Assembly (NCBI RefSeq): GCF_018141425.1
Contig: NZ_CP058561.1
Coordinates: forward strand, 1,860,001-1,924,000
Source of the DNA: Vallitalea guaymasensis
GTDB taxonomy: Bacteria > Bacillota > Clostridia > Lachnospirales > Vallitaleaceae
DNA length: 64,000 nt
Direction of reading: 5' to 3'
Shown: positions 1 to 9,083 of the stretch, in pieces
How positions within the stretch are numbered: position 1 is the first letter of the stretch
Layout of the letters: each line of letters opens with the position of its first letter
Notes under the pieces: model-generated
What the model was told of the DNA's origin: nothing
The model's input: the letters and a program-made list of their open reading frames with translations, nothing else
The model's database searches: none
Translations under genes and position numbers: made by a program

Positions 1-356
1 AAGTCATTGAGAAGTTTGAAACGGAACAGCTATCTCCGAAACATGCTATTCATCTTGTAAAGCAATATATTCATACACATTATGGTGAAAACTTAAATCT
101 TAATGTTTTGGCTGATAAGGTTTTTCTAACCCCAAGATATTTGAGCACCTTATTTATTCAAGAAATAGGCTATGGTATTAATAGGTACATTAAAAATCTA
201 AGAATGGATAAAGCTAAAGAGCTACTCATAAATACAAATATAAAAATAACCGATATCTGCAAAACAGTAGGATATTCCAATGTTTCATATTTTTGTAAGA
301 GCTTTCAAGAAAACTTTGGTGTAACTCCCGAAAAATATCGGCAAAAACACATATAA
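1..356 (+). CDS. Response regulator, AraC-type C-terminal end (partial)
   Basis: Only the last ~118 residues are in the window; the reading frame is open from base 3 and enters from the left edge, so the start is outside. The visible part is a complete AraC/XylS double helix-turn-helix, with a first HTH around LADKVFLTPRYLSTLF and a second around ITDICKTVGYSNVSYFCKSF, followed by the typical ending FGVTPEKYR. It lies 15 bases before a YesM-type kinase, so by established family pairing it is most likely the YesN-type response regulator of that two-component system; the receiver domain itself is not visible. Such pairs commonly control carbohydrate ABC transporters; the target here is unknown. 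Confidence 0.85.
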   Translation, partial: VIEKFETEQLSPKHAIHLVKQYIHTHYGENLNLNVLADKVFLTPRYLSTLFIQEIGYGINRYIKNLRMDKAKELLINTNIKITDICKTVGYSNVSYFCKSFQENFGVTPEKYRQKHI

Positions 357-371
357 ACTATGGAGGAAAAA

Positions 372-2087
372 ATGTATAAATTTGTAATATGGTTTAAAAA
401 TCTTAAATTCAGAAATAAAATTACTCTGACCTGTTTAGTCGTTAGCCTAGTACCCATTATTATGCTTGGTAGTTTTTCTTATCTCCAAATTCGTAATTTA
501 CTAATTAATCGTGAAAAGGAAGTATTGGTAGAATCTCTAAGTCAAGCACATAATTCTTTAGAGCATATGACAACATCTTATTTTGACGTCATGAGTTATA
601 TTATATGGGACAATAATTTAACAATTGCACTTAATTCTAACTACAACAATAATTTTGAGATGTATTTAGCTTATAAAGAAGTTATTGATCCCTTATTTTC
701 AACTGTACGTTCTCTTCATAATGAAATAGAAGCAATTACCGTCTATAGCAATAATAATATTAATCCTCATGGAAATATATTACGTCCTTTATCAGATATT
801 GAAGATTCAAATTGGTTTAATCCTATATTAGATACAACTGTACCTCACTTTATTGTTTCTTCTGATAAGCATCGATTAGATCTAGTATGTCAGCTATTAA
901 ATTCTACTAGACAGTATACTAACATTATTAAAATGAATATTAACTATCCCGAAACTTTTGCTCCCTTATCCACTCTTTTTGATAATTCCTATGGTATTAT
1001 TATTATAGATGATGATGGTAACCCAGTTTATGAATATGAAAATTTTTCTGATAAAGAAGCTGTTTATAGTATGTCTCACTATCAATTATTATCAAAATTA
1101 AATGAAGGCAACTTAGATAAAGATTACGTCTTTGAGGTCAAATATCTACCAACTTCTAATTGGACTGTTTATCTATATCGACCTATTAGTACTGTTTCTG
1201 CTGCTGCAAGTCAAATAACTATTACCATATTCTTCATCATCATTACATGTATACTTTTCTTGCTATTTGCTAGTTATTCACTTTCAAAAGTAATAGTACG
1301 TCCATTAGAAGAGCTTACAGACAACATGGAGCAAATTGAATCCGGTAATTTATCCGTAACTGTCACTCAAAAGTCAACTGATGAAATCGGTATTTTGATT
1401 CAACGTTTTGGATATATGGTAAATCGCATAAAATATATGATTGATGAAGTATACAAAAGTAAAATTCTTCAGCAAGAATATGAAATGAAAGCCTTGCAGG
1501 CACAGATCAGTCCTCACTTTTTCTATAATAGTCTCTCTCTTATTAATAGTAAAGCAATATTGGCAGGTCATGAAGATATAAGCCATATGGCTCAATTTCT
1601 TTCATCTTTTTATCGTACTACATTAAATAAAGGTAAAAATACAACTCTAGTAAAAGACGAATTTAAAAACGTGACAAGCTATATCCAAATTCAATTGATG
1701 ATGCATAGTTATACATTTGATGTGTCTTATGATATTGATGATGATATTCTTAACTATACCATGTTAAATTTACTTTTACAGCCCCTTGTAGAAAATGCCA
1801 TTGTCCATGGGATAGATCACAAAGAAAGTGTAGGACGTGGTTTATTAACCATTATTGGTAAGCAATCCAACAATAATCTAGTGTTTACTATTACAGATAA
1901 TGGTTGTGGTATTACCACTCATGTTCTAGAATCAATCTTAACTACAAAAACAAAAGGATATGGTATTCAGAATGTTCATCACCGTGTTCAGCTTTATTAC
2001 GGTAAAGAATATGGTTTATCTTATGAGAGTAAACTTGGAAAAGGAACAATAGTATGCCTTACTATTCCTAAAAATATATCGTGTTAA
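372..2087 (+). CDS. YesM-type sensor histidine kinase
   Basis: 571-residue membrane kinase. A first membrane helix lies near residues 18-40, then an extracytoplasmic sensor domain, a second helix near 275-300, HAMP, a His_kinase domain with the phospho-acceptor His382 in QAQISPHFFYN, and a HATPase domain with LLLQPLVENAIVHGI (N box), TDNGCGI (G1) and GYGIQNVHHRV (G2). It is predicted to phosphorylate the AraC-type regulator encoded just upstream. An ATG at 360 is also in frame, but GGAGG (362-366) lies inside that extension, 5 bases before the ATG at 372, so 372 is the better start. The ligand is unknown; relatives usually sense sugars or work with sugar-binding proteins. Confidence 0.9.
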   Translation: MYKFVIWFKNLKFRNKITLTCLVVSLVPIIMLGSFSYLQIRNLLINREKEVLVESLSQAHNSLEHMTTSYFDVMSYIIWDNNLTIALNSNYNNNFEMYLAYKEVIDPLFSTVRSLHNEIEAITVYSNNNINPHGNILRPLSDIEDSNWFNPILDTTVPHFIVSSDKHRLDLVCQLLNSTRQYTNIIKMNINYPETFAPLSTLFDNSYGIIIIDDDGNPVYEYENFSDKEAVYSMSHYQLLSKLNEGNLDKDYVFEVKYLPTSNWTVYLYRPISTVSAAASQITITIFFIIITCILFLLFASYSLSKVIVRPLEELTDNMEQIESGNLSVTVTQKSTDEIGILIQRFGYMVNRIKYMIDEVYKSKILQQEYEMKALQAQISPHFFYNSLSLINSKAILAGHEDISHMAQFLSSFYRTTLNKGKNTTLVKDEFKNVTSYIQIQLMMHSYTFDVSYDIDDDILNYTMLNLLLQPLVENAIVHGIDHKESVGRGLLTIIGKQSNNNLVFTITDNGCGITTHVLESILTTKTKGYGIQNVHHRVQLYYGKEYGLSYESKLGKGTIVCLTIPKNISC

Positions 2088-2126
2088 TATAATCGTTGAA
2101 TGTTTTAACAATAACAAATTTATTAT

Positions 2127-2191
2127 AAGTAAAATGCCTCCTTTAAATTTAGTTGATTGACTTATTATAAAAGGATAAGGACATTTTACTT
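2127..2191. terminator. Imperfect long hairpin between convergent genes
   Basis: AAGTAAAATG (2127-2136) and CATTTTACTT (2182-2191) are perfect inverted copies, and the interior CCTCCTT/AAGGATAAGG extends the stem with bulges. A weak T-run (ATTTTTATA) follows on the plus strand. It lies between the convergent kinase and isomerase genes and probably ends transcription from one or both sides. Confidence 0.55.
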
Positions 2192-2231
2192 ATTTTTATA
2201 TTAATTTAACATCATCTTTTGAAGCTACTAT

Positions 2232-3983
2232 TTATCTTACATATATTTTCATTATTCCTAATTCCTTACCTTCACTTTCTCCATATGGTTTTATGGTATA
2301 AGCACCAACACTAGCAGGAACTATGAATGTTTCAGCATAATGTACAACGAATGGCTGGAATCTATTTTCAGGACTTTCTACTATAGCTTCTCTTCCTTCT
2401 ACTAGATTCAATACATTCACTCCACCTTCAGTATTAAGTGATACTTTTTCACTAAACCAATATCTCCTGGTTTCAATGAATTCTCTTTCGTGAAGTCCTG
2501 TACGTTCTTGTCTCCATCCATTACCCTCATCAACTGGCTCAACTCTGTTAATAAGATTGTTTTTAACCCAATCAGTATCTCTGTCCCACTGAATTACTTG
2601 TTCTCCATGATTAATATGCACTGGACGAGGTTTTCCATCAAGTCCCAATCTTTCCCAGTCCCATAATTTGAATGTAAATATATAAGGAGTAGCACTAATC
2701 TCCAAGACCATACAATCATTACCTGAGCAATGAATTGTTCCTGCTGGTATTAAGAAATGATCATGTTTTTTGGCACCAAATTTATTTACATATTTTTCAT
2801 CAGGGAATGTTATATTGCCTTTTTCAGCTTCTTTTAGGTCATTAATGAGCGCTTCCTTGTCCACATTTTTCTGTACTCCTAGATATACATTGGCATTTTC
2901 CTTGGCATCAAGCATATAGTAACTCTCATCCTGAGTATAGTGCATACCAAACTTTTCTTGTATGTATTCAGTTAATGGATGTACTTGAAGGCTCAGATTC
3001 TGTCCTCCCATTGTATCAAGCATATCAACTCTTATAGGAAATTCTGTACCAAATCTTGAATGAACTTTTTCTCCTAATAATTGATGTGGATAGAAAAATA
3101 CAACATTGATTGAAGGTGTCTCAACAATTGTATCGCCATATTTTAAGTACAGGCTATTCTCTTCTGGTACACAGTCAAAACACCATGCAAAGTTTTCAGA
3201 ACTCTTATCTAAGTCGCAAACTTCTTTCATCCATTGTCCACCCCATACCCCTTTGTCAAAGTATGGAACAACTCTAAAAGGACCATTAACAGTTTCTTCC
3301 AAACCTGCTGTAAATGCCTTTTTAGTTATCATTTTAGGAGAGTTGGATTTATTTGTATCTAGTATATAATCTACATCCTTATACAGTTTTTTCTTTAATC
3401 TATCTGCCACTCTCCACTCTACGAAGAATCCTCTTTTATATTTCTTTAATAAATCCTCGTCGTAATTATCCATCTTCCAATTGGCTATTTCTTTTCTACG
3501 ATAGCGTAATTGTATTTCCCATCTTGCCAGATCAGCATATACTAAGATATCTCCTGTATCTATTATAGAAGCTCCTGTACCGTATACAAGTACAACCCCT
3601 GTTTTGATTCTTTCTATCTTTTGCCTCGCTTTATCAACTAGTGTTTCATCAAAAAACTCGTCCATGGTTCTACAGCTTAGAACTCCGAAAACCCTATCAT
3701 CTGTTAGTTCACGCTGAATCATATTAGTGATTGTATTTCCATCAAAACTATAATCATCAGCATCAATTAATAACTCTGGATTTAGTTTCTTTATAAAAGC
3801 TGTTAATACTTCTTCTTTGTTCACACCAGGATAACATTCAATAGTTACAACCGTCTTGCTTTTTCCATCAGTAGAAATTTTTCTTAATATTTCCTGGGAT
3901 ATTTCTTCGTAGCCAGTAAAAATTTCGTCTTCATATCCCTTAACCTGGACTACTGGTCTTTTGTCATAATTTGATTTGTACAT
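2232..3983 (-). CDS. Class I mannose-6-phosphate isomerase with N-terminal P-loop-like domain
   Basis: Predicted to interconvert mannose-6-P and fructose-6-P in the cytosol. The C-terminal half carries type I PMI zinc-site motifs: LSLQVHP (about residues 331-336), a DESYYML glutamate (about 352) and PAGTIHCSG (about 414-421). Ordinary bacterial enzymes are about 310-400 residues. Here, about 210 N-terminal residues resemble a uridine-kinase/phosphoribulokinase-like P-loop fold (LLIDADDYSFDG, VLVYGTGASII, DLARWEIQLRYRRKEI), but the Walker A position reads ECYPGVNKEEV and lacks the GxxGxGK pattern, so catalysis by it is doubtful. An upstream in-frame start at 4076 would overlap the kinase gene; ATGGAGG with GGAGG 5 bases before the ATG at 3983 supports the shorter 583-residue form. 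Same transcript as the ROK kinase, 71 bases apart. Confidence 0.85.
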   Translation of the reverse strand: MYKSNYDKRPVVQVKGYEDEIFTGYEEISQEILRKISTDGKSKTVVTIECYPGVNKEEVLTAFIKKLNPELLIDADDYSFDGNTITNMIQRELTDDRVFGVLSCRTMDEFFDETLVDKARQKIERIKTGVVLVYGTGASIIDTGDILVYADLARWEIQLRYRRKEIANWKMDNYDEDLLKKYKRGFFVEWRVADRLKKKLYKDVDYILDTNKSNSPKMITKKAFTAGLEETVNGPFRVVPYFDKGVWGGQWMKEVCDLDKSSENFAWCFDCVPEENSLYLKYGDTIVETPSINVVFFYPHQLLGEKVHSRFGTEFPIRVDMLDTMGGQNLSLQVHPLTEYIQEKFGMHYTQDESYYMLDAKENANVYLGVQKNVDKEALINDLKEAEKGNITFPDEKYVNKFGAKKHDHFLIPAGTIHCSGNDCMVLEISATPYIFTFKLWDWERLGLDGKPRPVHINHGEQVIQWDRDTDWVKNNLINRVEPVDEGNGWRQERTGLHEREFIETRRYWFSEKVSLNTEGGVNVLNLVEGREAIVESPENRFQPFVVHYAETFIVPASVGAYTIKPYGESEGKELGIMKIYVR

Positions 3984-4054
3984 TTTTACCTCCATATTAT
4001 CTTCCTTGTATGCTAAGCAACAGTTAGTCTTCTTTTTTATAAAATCAGCTTTAT

Positions 4055-4993
4055 CTATACAAATTGGTCTAAACAAGCCGCTCCAATAATTCCTGCATTA
4101 TTTCCCAATCCTGATGCAGTGATTTTAGGTAATTCCATTGATTTACAATATATATTCTCCTTAACGATTTTTCGGATAGGTTCTAGTATAAATTCTCCTT
4201 GCTTACTGATACCTCCTCCTATGACAATTCCTTCTGGATCTAATATGTTGACAATGTCAACGATTCCTTGAGCAACATTACTTATATACTTAACAAGAAC
4301 TTCATTAGCAGCTTTGTCACCATTATGTATTACGTCAAATATATTCCTACCATCTAATCTGCCAGAGGATTTCCTTTGCTTTTCTAATTCAGAATCAGGG
4401 TATTCGTCAGCCTTTTCATTAGCCATACGAATCAAAGCACTAACAGAACCATATGCTTCCCAGCACCCTTTTCGTCCACAAGTACATAATTCACCATTAT
4501 CAACCAACATTAAATGCCCTAAAATACTTGAGTTACCATTTTTACCACGATATAATGTATCGTCAATAATTATTCCTCCACCAATTCCAGTACCCAAAGT
4601 GACCATTACCATAGATGAATATTTTTTTCCTGCTCCAGCTATATATTCTCCTAAAGCAGCACAATTTGCATCATTTTCCAGGTATACTGGTATATGAAAG
4701 TATTTTTTCATAGCATCAATAAGATGTATATTTTCCCATCCAATATTATTGGAATATAGTACTATACCATTCTGTCTATCCAACATTCCTGGACATCCTA
4801 TCCCTATATGAGTAATATTTTTGATATCAGTTTTTTCAATCAGTTCATTTACTAGATTTGCCATTCTCTGTATAACTTTTTCTGGGGAATCTGAGCTATT
4901 TGTATCGGTTTGATTTCTATCAATGATTATGTTTTTCTCATCTACAATGCCTGCTGACATGGTTGTTCCACCCAAATCTATTCCTATTTTCAT
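4055..4993 (-). CDS. ROK-family sugar kinase (glucokinase/fructokinase type)
   Basis: 312 residues. The N-terminal phosphate-binding motif GIDLGGTT (4-11), the catalytic aspartate of ENDANCAA (Asp108), TLGTGIGGG (132-140), His160 in ILGHL, and the zinc knuckle CTCGRKGCWE (Cys170, 172, 177) are all those of an active ROK kinase. It should phosphorylate a hexose at C6 using ATP. Its place between a ROK repressor and mannose-6-P isomerase suggests mannose, fructose or glucose as substrate; motifs alone do not choose among them. An AAAGG ribosome site lies about 9 bases before the ATG. Confidence 0.9.
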   Translation of the reverse strand: MKIGIDLGGTTMSAGIVDEKNIIIDRNQTDTNSSDSPEKVIQRMANLVNELIEKTDIKNITHIGIGCPGMLDRQNGIVLYSNNIGWENIHLIDAMKKYFHIPVYLENDANCAALGEYIAGAGKKYSSMVMVTLGTGIGGGIIIDDTLYRGKNGNSSILGHLMLVDNGELCTCGRKGCWEAYGSVSALIRMANEKADEYPDSELEKQRKSSGRLDGRNIFDVIHNGDKAANEVLVKYISNVAQGIVDIVNILDPEGIVIGGGISKQGEFILEPIRKIVKENIYCKSMELPKITASGLGNNAGIIGAACLDQFV

Positions 4994-5100
4994 CTATATC
5001 AGCCTTTCAGTTAGTTATATTTATGTCCATCATCATTAAATGTAATACGTACCTTTTTATATCAACACATATCATCTTTCTTGCTTTTTATAGGTGTGTA

Positions 5101-6258
5101 TTAATAATTGGTTAGATTATTTTCCATAACCAAAGCTACTGTACCAATAAAAGAAGCACTTGCCATGAAAGTTGAAGGTTTTAATTGTACCTTATTCTTT
5201 CTCTCATTAAAAAAGGATGATTCCTGCATTTTATCCTTTAATCTGTCTATAACCATGTCTTGATATGAATTCAAGTCACCACCAATAATAAAGCAGTCTG
5301 TATCATAGGCACTTTGCATATTACAGATTGCGACTCCTAGATAATCAGCCATTCTCTCTATAGCTTTCAAACAAATCTTATCCTCTTTAGCGGCTTTATT
5401 TAATAACTCAATCCAAGATAAGTCTCCACCTCCTTGTTCTTTGACCCATTTAGTCACAGCCCTAGTACTACTATATTTTTCAAGACAACCTCTTTGTCCA
5501 CATTCACAAGGAATTCCATTCATTTCTACAATACTGTGTCCAATGATACCTGCTAATCCAGAGGAACCGGTAAATAATTTTTTATTAATTATTACACCTC
5601 CCCCTATACCAGAAGAGATTCCAATATAGATAAAGTTATCAATTTCACGATTTTCACCAAAATATACTTCAGCTAGTGCAGCTACGCACATATCATTCTG
5701 CAGATATACTGGAAGATTGTATCTATCCTTTAGAATTTCAACTATATTCAATTCATGAACATTATTGAAATCAGGAGGATTCAGGATAATACCATCACTT
5801 ACCAATAAAGGTCCTGCACAGGATACACCAATTCCCCATATGTTATCTTTGTATCGACTTTGAATGAGCTTATCACTTAACATGAAAATACTATCTATCA
5901 ACATTTCATTACTCTTAATTTCTTTCAGAGATATATTTTCTGTCTGTAATATCTGCCCTTTTAGATTAATAATACCAACTTGTAAAAAATCACGACCTAT
6001 GTAGATACCCATTGTCAACAATGAATCATTGGAGACATCTAGATTAGTTCGTTTTCTACCTCCAGTAGATTTTGCTTCACTACATTCCCATATTATATTT
6101 TTTTTAATATATTCATTTACAATTGCAGTAACTGTCATTTTACTTAATCCAGTTGTCTTACTAAGTTCTATTCTTGAAATAGGACCTTTTGTTATTATGT
6201 CTTTCAAGAGGACGTATTTATTATTACTATTCATATCTTTATGATTTAAACCAGCCAT
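5101..6258 (-). CDS. ROK-family transcriptional regulator (NagC/XylR type)
   Basis: 385 residues: an N-terminal winged HTH (LLKDIITKGPISRIELSKTT and the following GLSKMTVTAIVNEYI), then a ROK sugar-binding domain with MGIYIGRDFLQVGII, LQNDMCVAALAE, GISSGIGGGVIIN, and a CECGQRGCLEKYSS zinc motif. The glycines of the kinase phosphate loop near the start of the ROK domain are replaced (YIGRDFL rather than DLGGT), as in regulators that bind but do not phosphorylate sugar. The frame is open to 6333, but AAGGAG lies 7 bases before the ATG at 6258 and a promoter sits inside the extension, so 6258 is taken. It probably represses itself and the two downstream genes. Confidence 0.88.
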   Translation of the reverse strand: MAGLNHKDMNSNNKYVLLKDIITKGPISRIELSKTTGLSKMTVTAIVNEYIKKNIIWECSEAKSTGGRKRTNLDVSNDSLLTMGIYIGRDFLQVGIINLKGQILQTENISLKEIKSNEMLIDSIFMLSDKLIQSRYKDNIWGIGVSCAGPLLVSDGIILNPPDFNNVHELNIVEILKDRYNLPVYLQNDMCVAALAEVYFGENREIDNFIYIGISSGIGGGVIINKKLFTGSSGLAGIIGHSIVEMNGIPCECGQRGCLEKYSSTRAVTKWVKEQGGGDLSWIELLNKAAKEDKICLKAIERMADYLGVAICNMQSAYDTDCFIIGGDLNSYQDMVIDRLKDKMQESSFFNERKNKVQLKPSTFMASASFIGTVALVMENNLTNY

Positions 6259-6333
6259 ATAATAGCTCCTTATAATATAATTAGTATAAATTTCTTTATA
6301 CATTAATCCTTTGTATTTTCTTTTAATAATCAT

Positions 6334-6362
6334 ATTATAATATTGATTTCTATATGAGTCAA
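6334..6362 (-). promoter_or_regulatory. Sigma-A-type promoter of the ROK/PMI module
   Basis: Reading the minus strand: -35 TTGACT (6362-6357), a 17-base spacer and -10 TATAAT (6339-6334), about 75 bases before the ROK regulator start. One mismatch from consensus in the -35 and none in the -10. Confidence 0.75.
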
Positions 6363-6376
6363 TAACTTTTTAAATA

Positions 6377-6413
6377 TTATTTACTAAGTATCTATAATTT
6401 AATTAGTGAATAA
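6377..6413. promoter_or_regulatory. Candidate operator: inverted repeat upstream of ROK regulator promoter
   Basis: TTATTTACTAA (6377-6387) and TTAGTGAATAA (6403-6413) form an inverted repeat with 10 of 11 matches across a 15-base spacer, just upstream of the -35 box. A related TTAGTATAAA occurs at about 6281. ROK regulators bind AT-rich inverted repeats, so this is a plausible binding site for the adjacent repressor; it is not a match to a named consensus. Confidence 0.4.
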
Positions 6414-6478
6414 AAACCTCTTCTCATTATGACCAGTTTCTATTTATATCTTAAAGACATTAATTAATTCGAATATTA

Positions 6479-6516
6479 AAATGAACCTCTAATTTGCTAT
6501 AATTTGAGGTTCATTT
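6479..6516 (-). terminator. Terminator of the 6.6-kb lipoprotein gene
   Basis: AAATGAACCTC (6479-6489) pairs perfectly with GAGGTTCATTT (6506-6516), and an inner AATT/AATT extends the stem. On the minus strand the hairpin is followed by TTTTAATATT. It lies 82 bases past the stop of the lipoprotein gene. The rest of 6259-6597 holds the promoter and candidate operator already listed. Confidence 0.75.
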
Positions 6517-6597
6517 GGTAAATATAATTTATTTGTTTAGTATAAAATTAAAACATTCAAAGGTTTATTTGACATATATAGATCAACATTTTTTTCA

Positions 6598-8196
6598 TTA
6601 AATGTCTTCATCAGCATATTCAAGAAAAATAACCTCTTCAGGTATAATCACTACATTCGCTTTCCAAATACTCTTATGTTTCAATTCATTCAACTGTGAA
6701 AAGTTCTTAATTAATATAGTAGGATATACAATATTATCAGCTTTTGCAAAAACATTTTCTTTAGTGTCAAATATAATATCCACATATTCATCTTGCCTTG
6801 ATATATAACCTACATCTTCTCCATCTAATATGGCTTTATCAAATCTCAGCATTCTTAATTTATTACTATAACTATCATCTACACATATTATCTTATAATA
6901 TCCATTTTGCAAGGTAAAATTATAATCCATGTTTTCACCATCTTCTATGCAAAAACATTTTATAATCTTAAATATACTTTCAGCGTTAGCTGGTACAGGA
7001 TTATCACCCCATAAACTAACCTTTACAATTTTTTCATCAGATATAGTTTCATCATCTGCCATAATATCGTAATTTTCAGTAAATCTGCTTATATAGTGAA
7101 TTGTATCATTAATGTAATTGACTCTAGCACTCCTCTCGAATTTCTGTCTATTTTCTATATAGTAGTCTATAGAACCTTTTATATCACCTGCTTCTTCAAT
7201 GACCTTTTCAAAAGTTTTTAGTGAAGCATCATTGCCTACAATAAAATTATCTGCCATAATCTTTGATAAATCGTTATCTGCGATTATTTCTTCTGTAGAT
7301 TTATGCTCATTATTTTCTTCATCAAAATCGTAATGATATCTAGTATGTGCTACCAAATGCTCTTTCCCCGTTTCATCATAAAAGTATTTTATGTAATCAG
7401 TGTCATATTTTTTGTAACCATCTATTTTATTTACTGTATTTATCACTTTGTATTTCATGTCAGGGTTAAGATCATAATTTGATTCTATTATCTCATTACT
7501 AAAGCCACCATAAGTTACTTTGATAAAATTTATATCTTCAATTGAAAAATTGACAGCGAGTTTACTATATCCATTTTGTTCTTCTATTACGAACCCATCC
7601 TCATAGGAGAATTTACTGTCTTTAGTAGCTCTTAGATCAGTTAAAAAATACTTGTACTCGTTATTTTCCAAAGTAACAAAAACAACTGTTCTATAATCAT
7701 CTTCATCAGTATACGTAACTATAATGGTGTCAAGTTCATTGTCACCAGTAAAATCTATATGATGTAAAACATAATTATCATAATTAAAATTCTCACCTTG
7801 CATTTCACAATAAGCCAAACCGAAGGTTTCATCATCTAGTAAATATTTTTTTATAGCATCAAAATCCTTAAGCTTTTCATCTACTTGTTTCTGTATTGAT
7901 TTTTCATCATTTTTTGTTGATTCTGTTGATTCATTTGATGTATCTGTATCATTCTCTTTTGTTATATTTTGGTCTTTCTCTTTTTCATTATTGTTTTCTT
8001 TTTTACTTGCTTCTTCTTTATCATTAATATCTTGTTTTTTATCAGTCTGTTCTACATTATCTTTATTTTCATCTTTTGAAGATTGTTGTGATACCTGAAG
8101 GGTTTCTTCCTCTGATTTCACTTGTTCTTTTGCTGAACAACCAATTAGAACTAGCATTAAATTAAATATTAATAATAAGCATGATATTTTTTTCAT
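6598..8196 (-). CDS. Lipoprotein of unknown function with a charged linker
   Basis: 532 residues. A lipoprotein signal (MKKISCLLLIFNLMLVLIGC, lipobox LIGC, lipidated Cys20) predicts anchoring to the outer face of the membrane. Residues about 21-110 are a low-complexity linker rich in Lys, Glu, Asp, Asn, Ser and Thr. The rest has no motif I recognise; it is acidic, rich in Tyr and Asp, and looks like a folded extracellular domain (DFTGDNELDTIIVTYTDEDD is reminiscent of FG-GAP/VCBS-like Asp-rich loops, weak evidence). An AGGAGG ribosome site supports the start. A monocistronic gene with its own terminator. Function unknown. Confidence 0.8.
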   Translation of the reverse strand: MKKISCLLLIFNLMLVLIGCSAKEQVKSEEETLQVSQQSSKDENKDNVEQTDKKQDINDKEEASKKENNNEKEKDQNITKENDTDTSNESTESTKNDEKSIQKQVDEKLKDFDAIKKYLLDDETFGLAYCEMQGENFNYDNYVLHHIDFTGDNELDTIIVTYTDEDDYRTVVFVTLENNEYKYFLTDLRATKDSKFSYEDGFVIEEQNGYSKLAVNFSIEDINFIKVTYGGFSNEIIESNYDLNPDMKYKVINTVNKIDGYKKYDTDYIKYFYDETGKEHLVAHTRYHYDFDEENNEHKSTEEIIADNDLSKIMADNFIVGNDASLKTFEKVIEEAGDIKGSIDYYIENRQKFERSARVNYINDTIHYISRFTENYDIMADDETISDEKIVKVSLWGDNPVPANAESIFKIIKCFCIEDGENMDYNFTLQNGYYKIICVDDSYSNKLRMLRFDKAILDGEDVGYISRQDEYVDIIFDTKENVFAKADNIVYPTILIKNFSQLNELKHKSIWKANVVIIPEEVIFLEYADEDI

Positions 8197-8428
8197 ATTT
8201 TCCTCCTATTACGTTGCACCAGAAATTTTATTACTGGCTTATCTTGTTAATTTGATTTAAAATTTTTTACTGTATTTCTAGTATAAATGATGTAATTGGA
8301 AAAAACAACAAAATTATTACAAATGTAGTCATTTTTATTTTATGTGGTTATGATTTTCAGCATATTGAAGTACCTTCTACCTTATTAAGGCATATTATAT
8401 ATTAAATCTATGTAAAAGGATAAGTACT

Positions 8429-8983
8429 ATGTATCATTATTATAAAGAATATCCATGTCCTTACTGTGTTGATATACCAATCTACGATCCATATGATATG
8501 TTTTATGATAAGTATCCATATCCTTATTGGGATGATAGTCCAATATATGCTTCAGAATTAGGATTTATCGAGTTGAGAGATTATGGACCAGAACCATATG
8601 TAGTTGATATTGAAGAGGCTACTAGACAAAATGAAACTTATCGTACAGCTTTATGGACAGGCGACAACTTACAAGTAACTTTGATGAGTATTGATGTTGG
8701 GGATGATATAGGTTTAGAAGTTCACCCAGACGGGGATCAATTCATACGTATTGAACAAGGTGAAGGACTTGTTAGAATGGGAGACAGTAAAGATAAATTG
8801 GATTTTCAAAAAAGAGTTTATGATGATTATGCCATTATGATACCTGCGGGTAAATGGCACAATGTAATCAACACTGGCGATGAACCTCTTAAGTTATATG
8901 CTATCTATGCACCACCTGAGCATCCATTCGGTACGGTTCATGAAACTAAGGAAGATGCAGAAGCTGACGAAAATCATAGTTAG
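8429..8983 (+). CDS. Cupin-domain protein with Tyr/Pro-rich N-terminus
   Basis: 184 residues. Residues 1-45 are rich in Tyr, Pro and Asp, with a CPYC pair. Residues about 70-165 form a single cupin barrel: VHPDGDQFIRIEQGEG (motif 1) and IPAGKWHNVINTGDEPLKLY (motif 2) supply likely metal ligands (His, Glu, His). The ending YAPPEHPFGTVHETKEDA is that of a widespread Firmicutes cupin family of unproven function. No transport signal, so probably cytosolic or coat-associated. AAAGGA before the ATG supports the start. It is the only plus-strand gene between two divergent/convergent minus-strand lipoprotein genes. Confidence 0.8.
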   Translation: MYHYYKEYPCPYCVDIPIYDPYDMFYDKYPYPYWDDSPIYASELGFIELRDYGPEPYVVDIEEATRQNETYRTALWTGDNLQVTLMSIDVGDDIGLEVHPDGDQFIRIEQGEGLVRMGDSKDKLDFQKRVYDDYAIMIPAGKWHNVINTGDEPLKLYAIYAPPEHPFGTVHETKEDAEADENHS

Positions 8984-9016
8984 GTATATCCTCTTAAAAA
9001 TATCCAAAAATTAGTT

Positions 9017-9048
9017 AAGTCCCTCAAACCTAAATGTTGGAGGGACTT
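9017..9048. terminator. Bidirectional hairpin after the cupin gene
   Basis: AAGTCCCTCAAAC (9017-9029) pairs with GTTGGAGGGACTT (9036-9048) with one mismatch, followed by TATATT on the plus strand. It sits between the convergent cupin and 973-residue lipoprotein genes. Confidence 0.7.
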
Positions 9049-9083
9049 TATATTAGGATATTTTAACTATATGACCTTTATTT

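Noticed and set aside
108-356. A gene starting at 108
   Set aside because: The frame is open to the left edge with matching AraC-regulator codons; TTG at 108 is an internal Leu.
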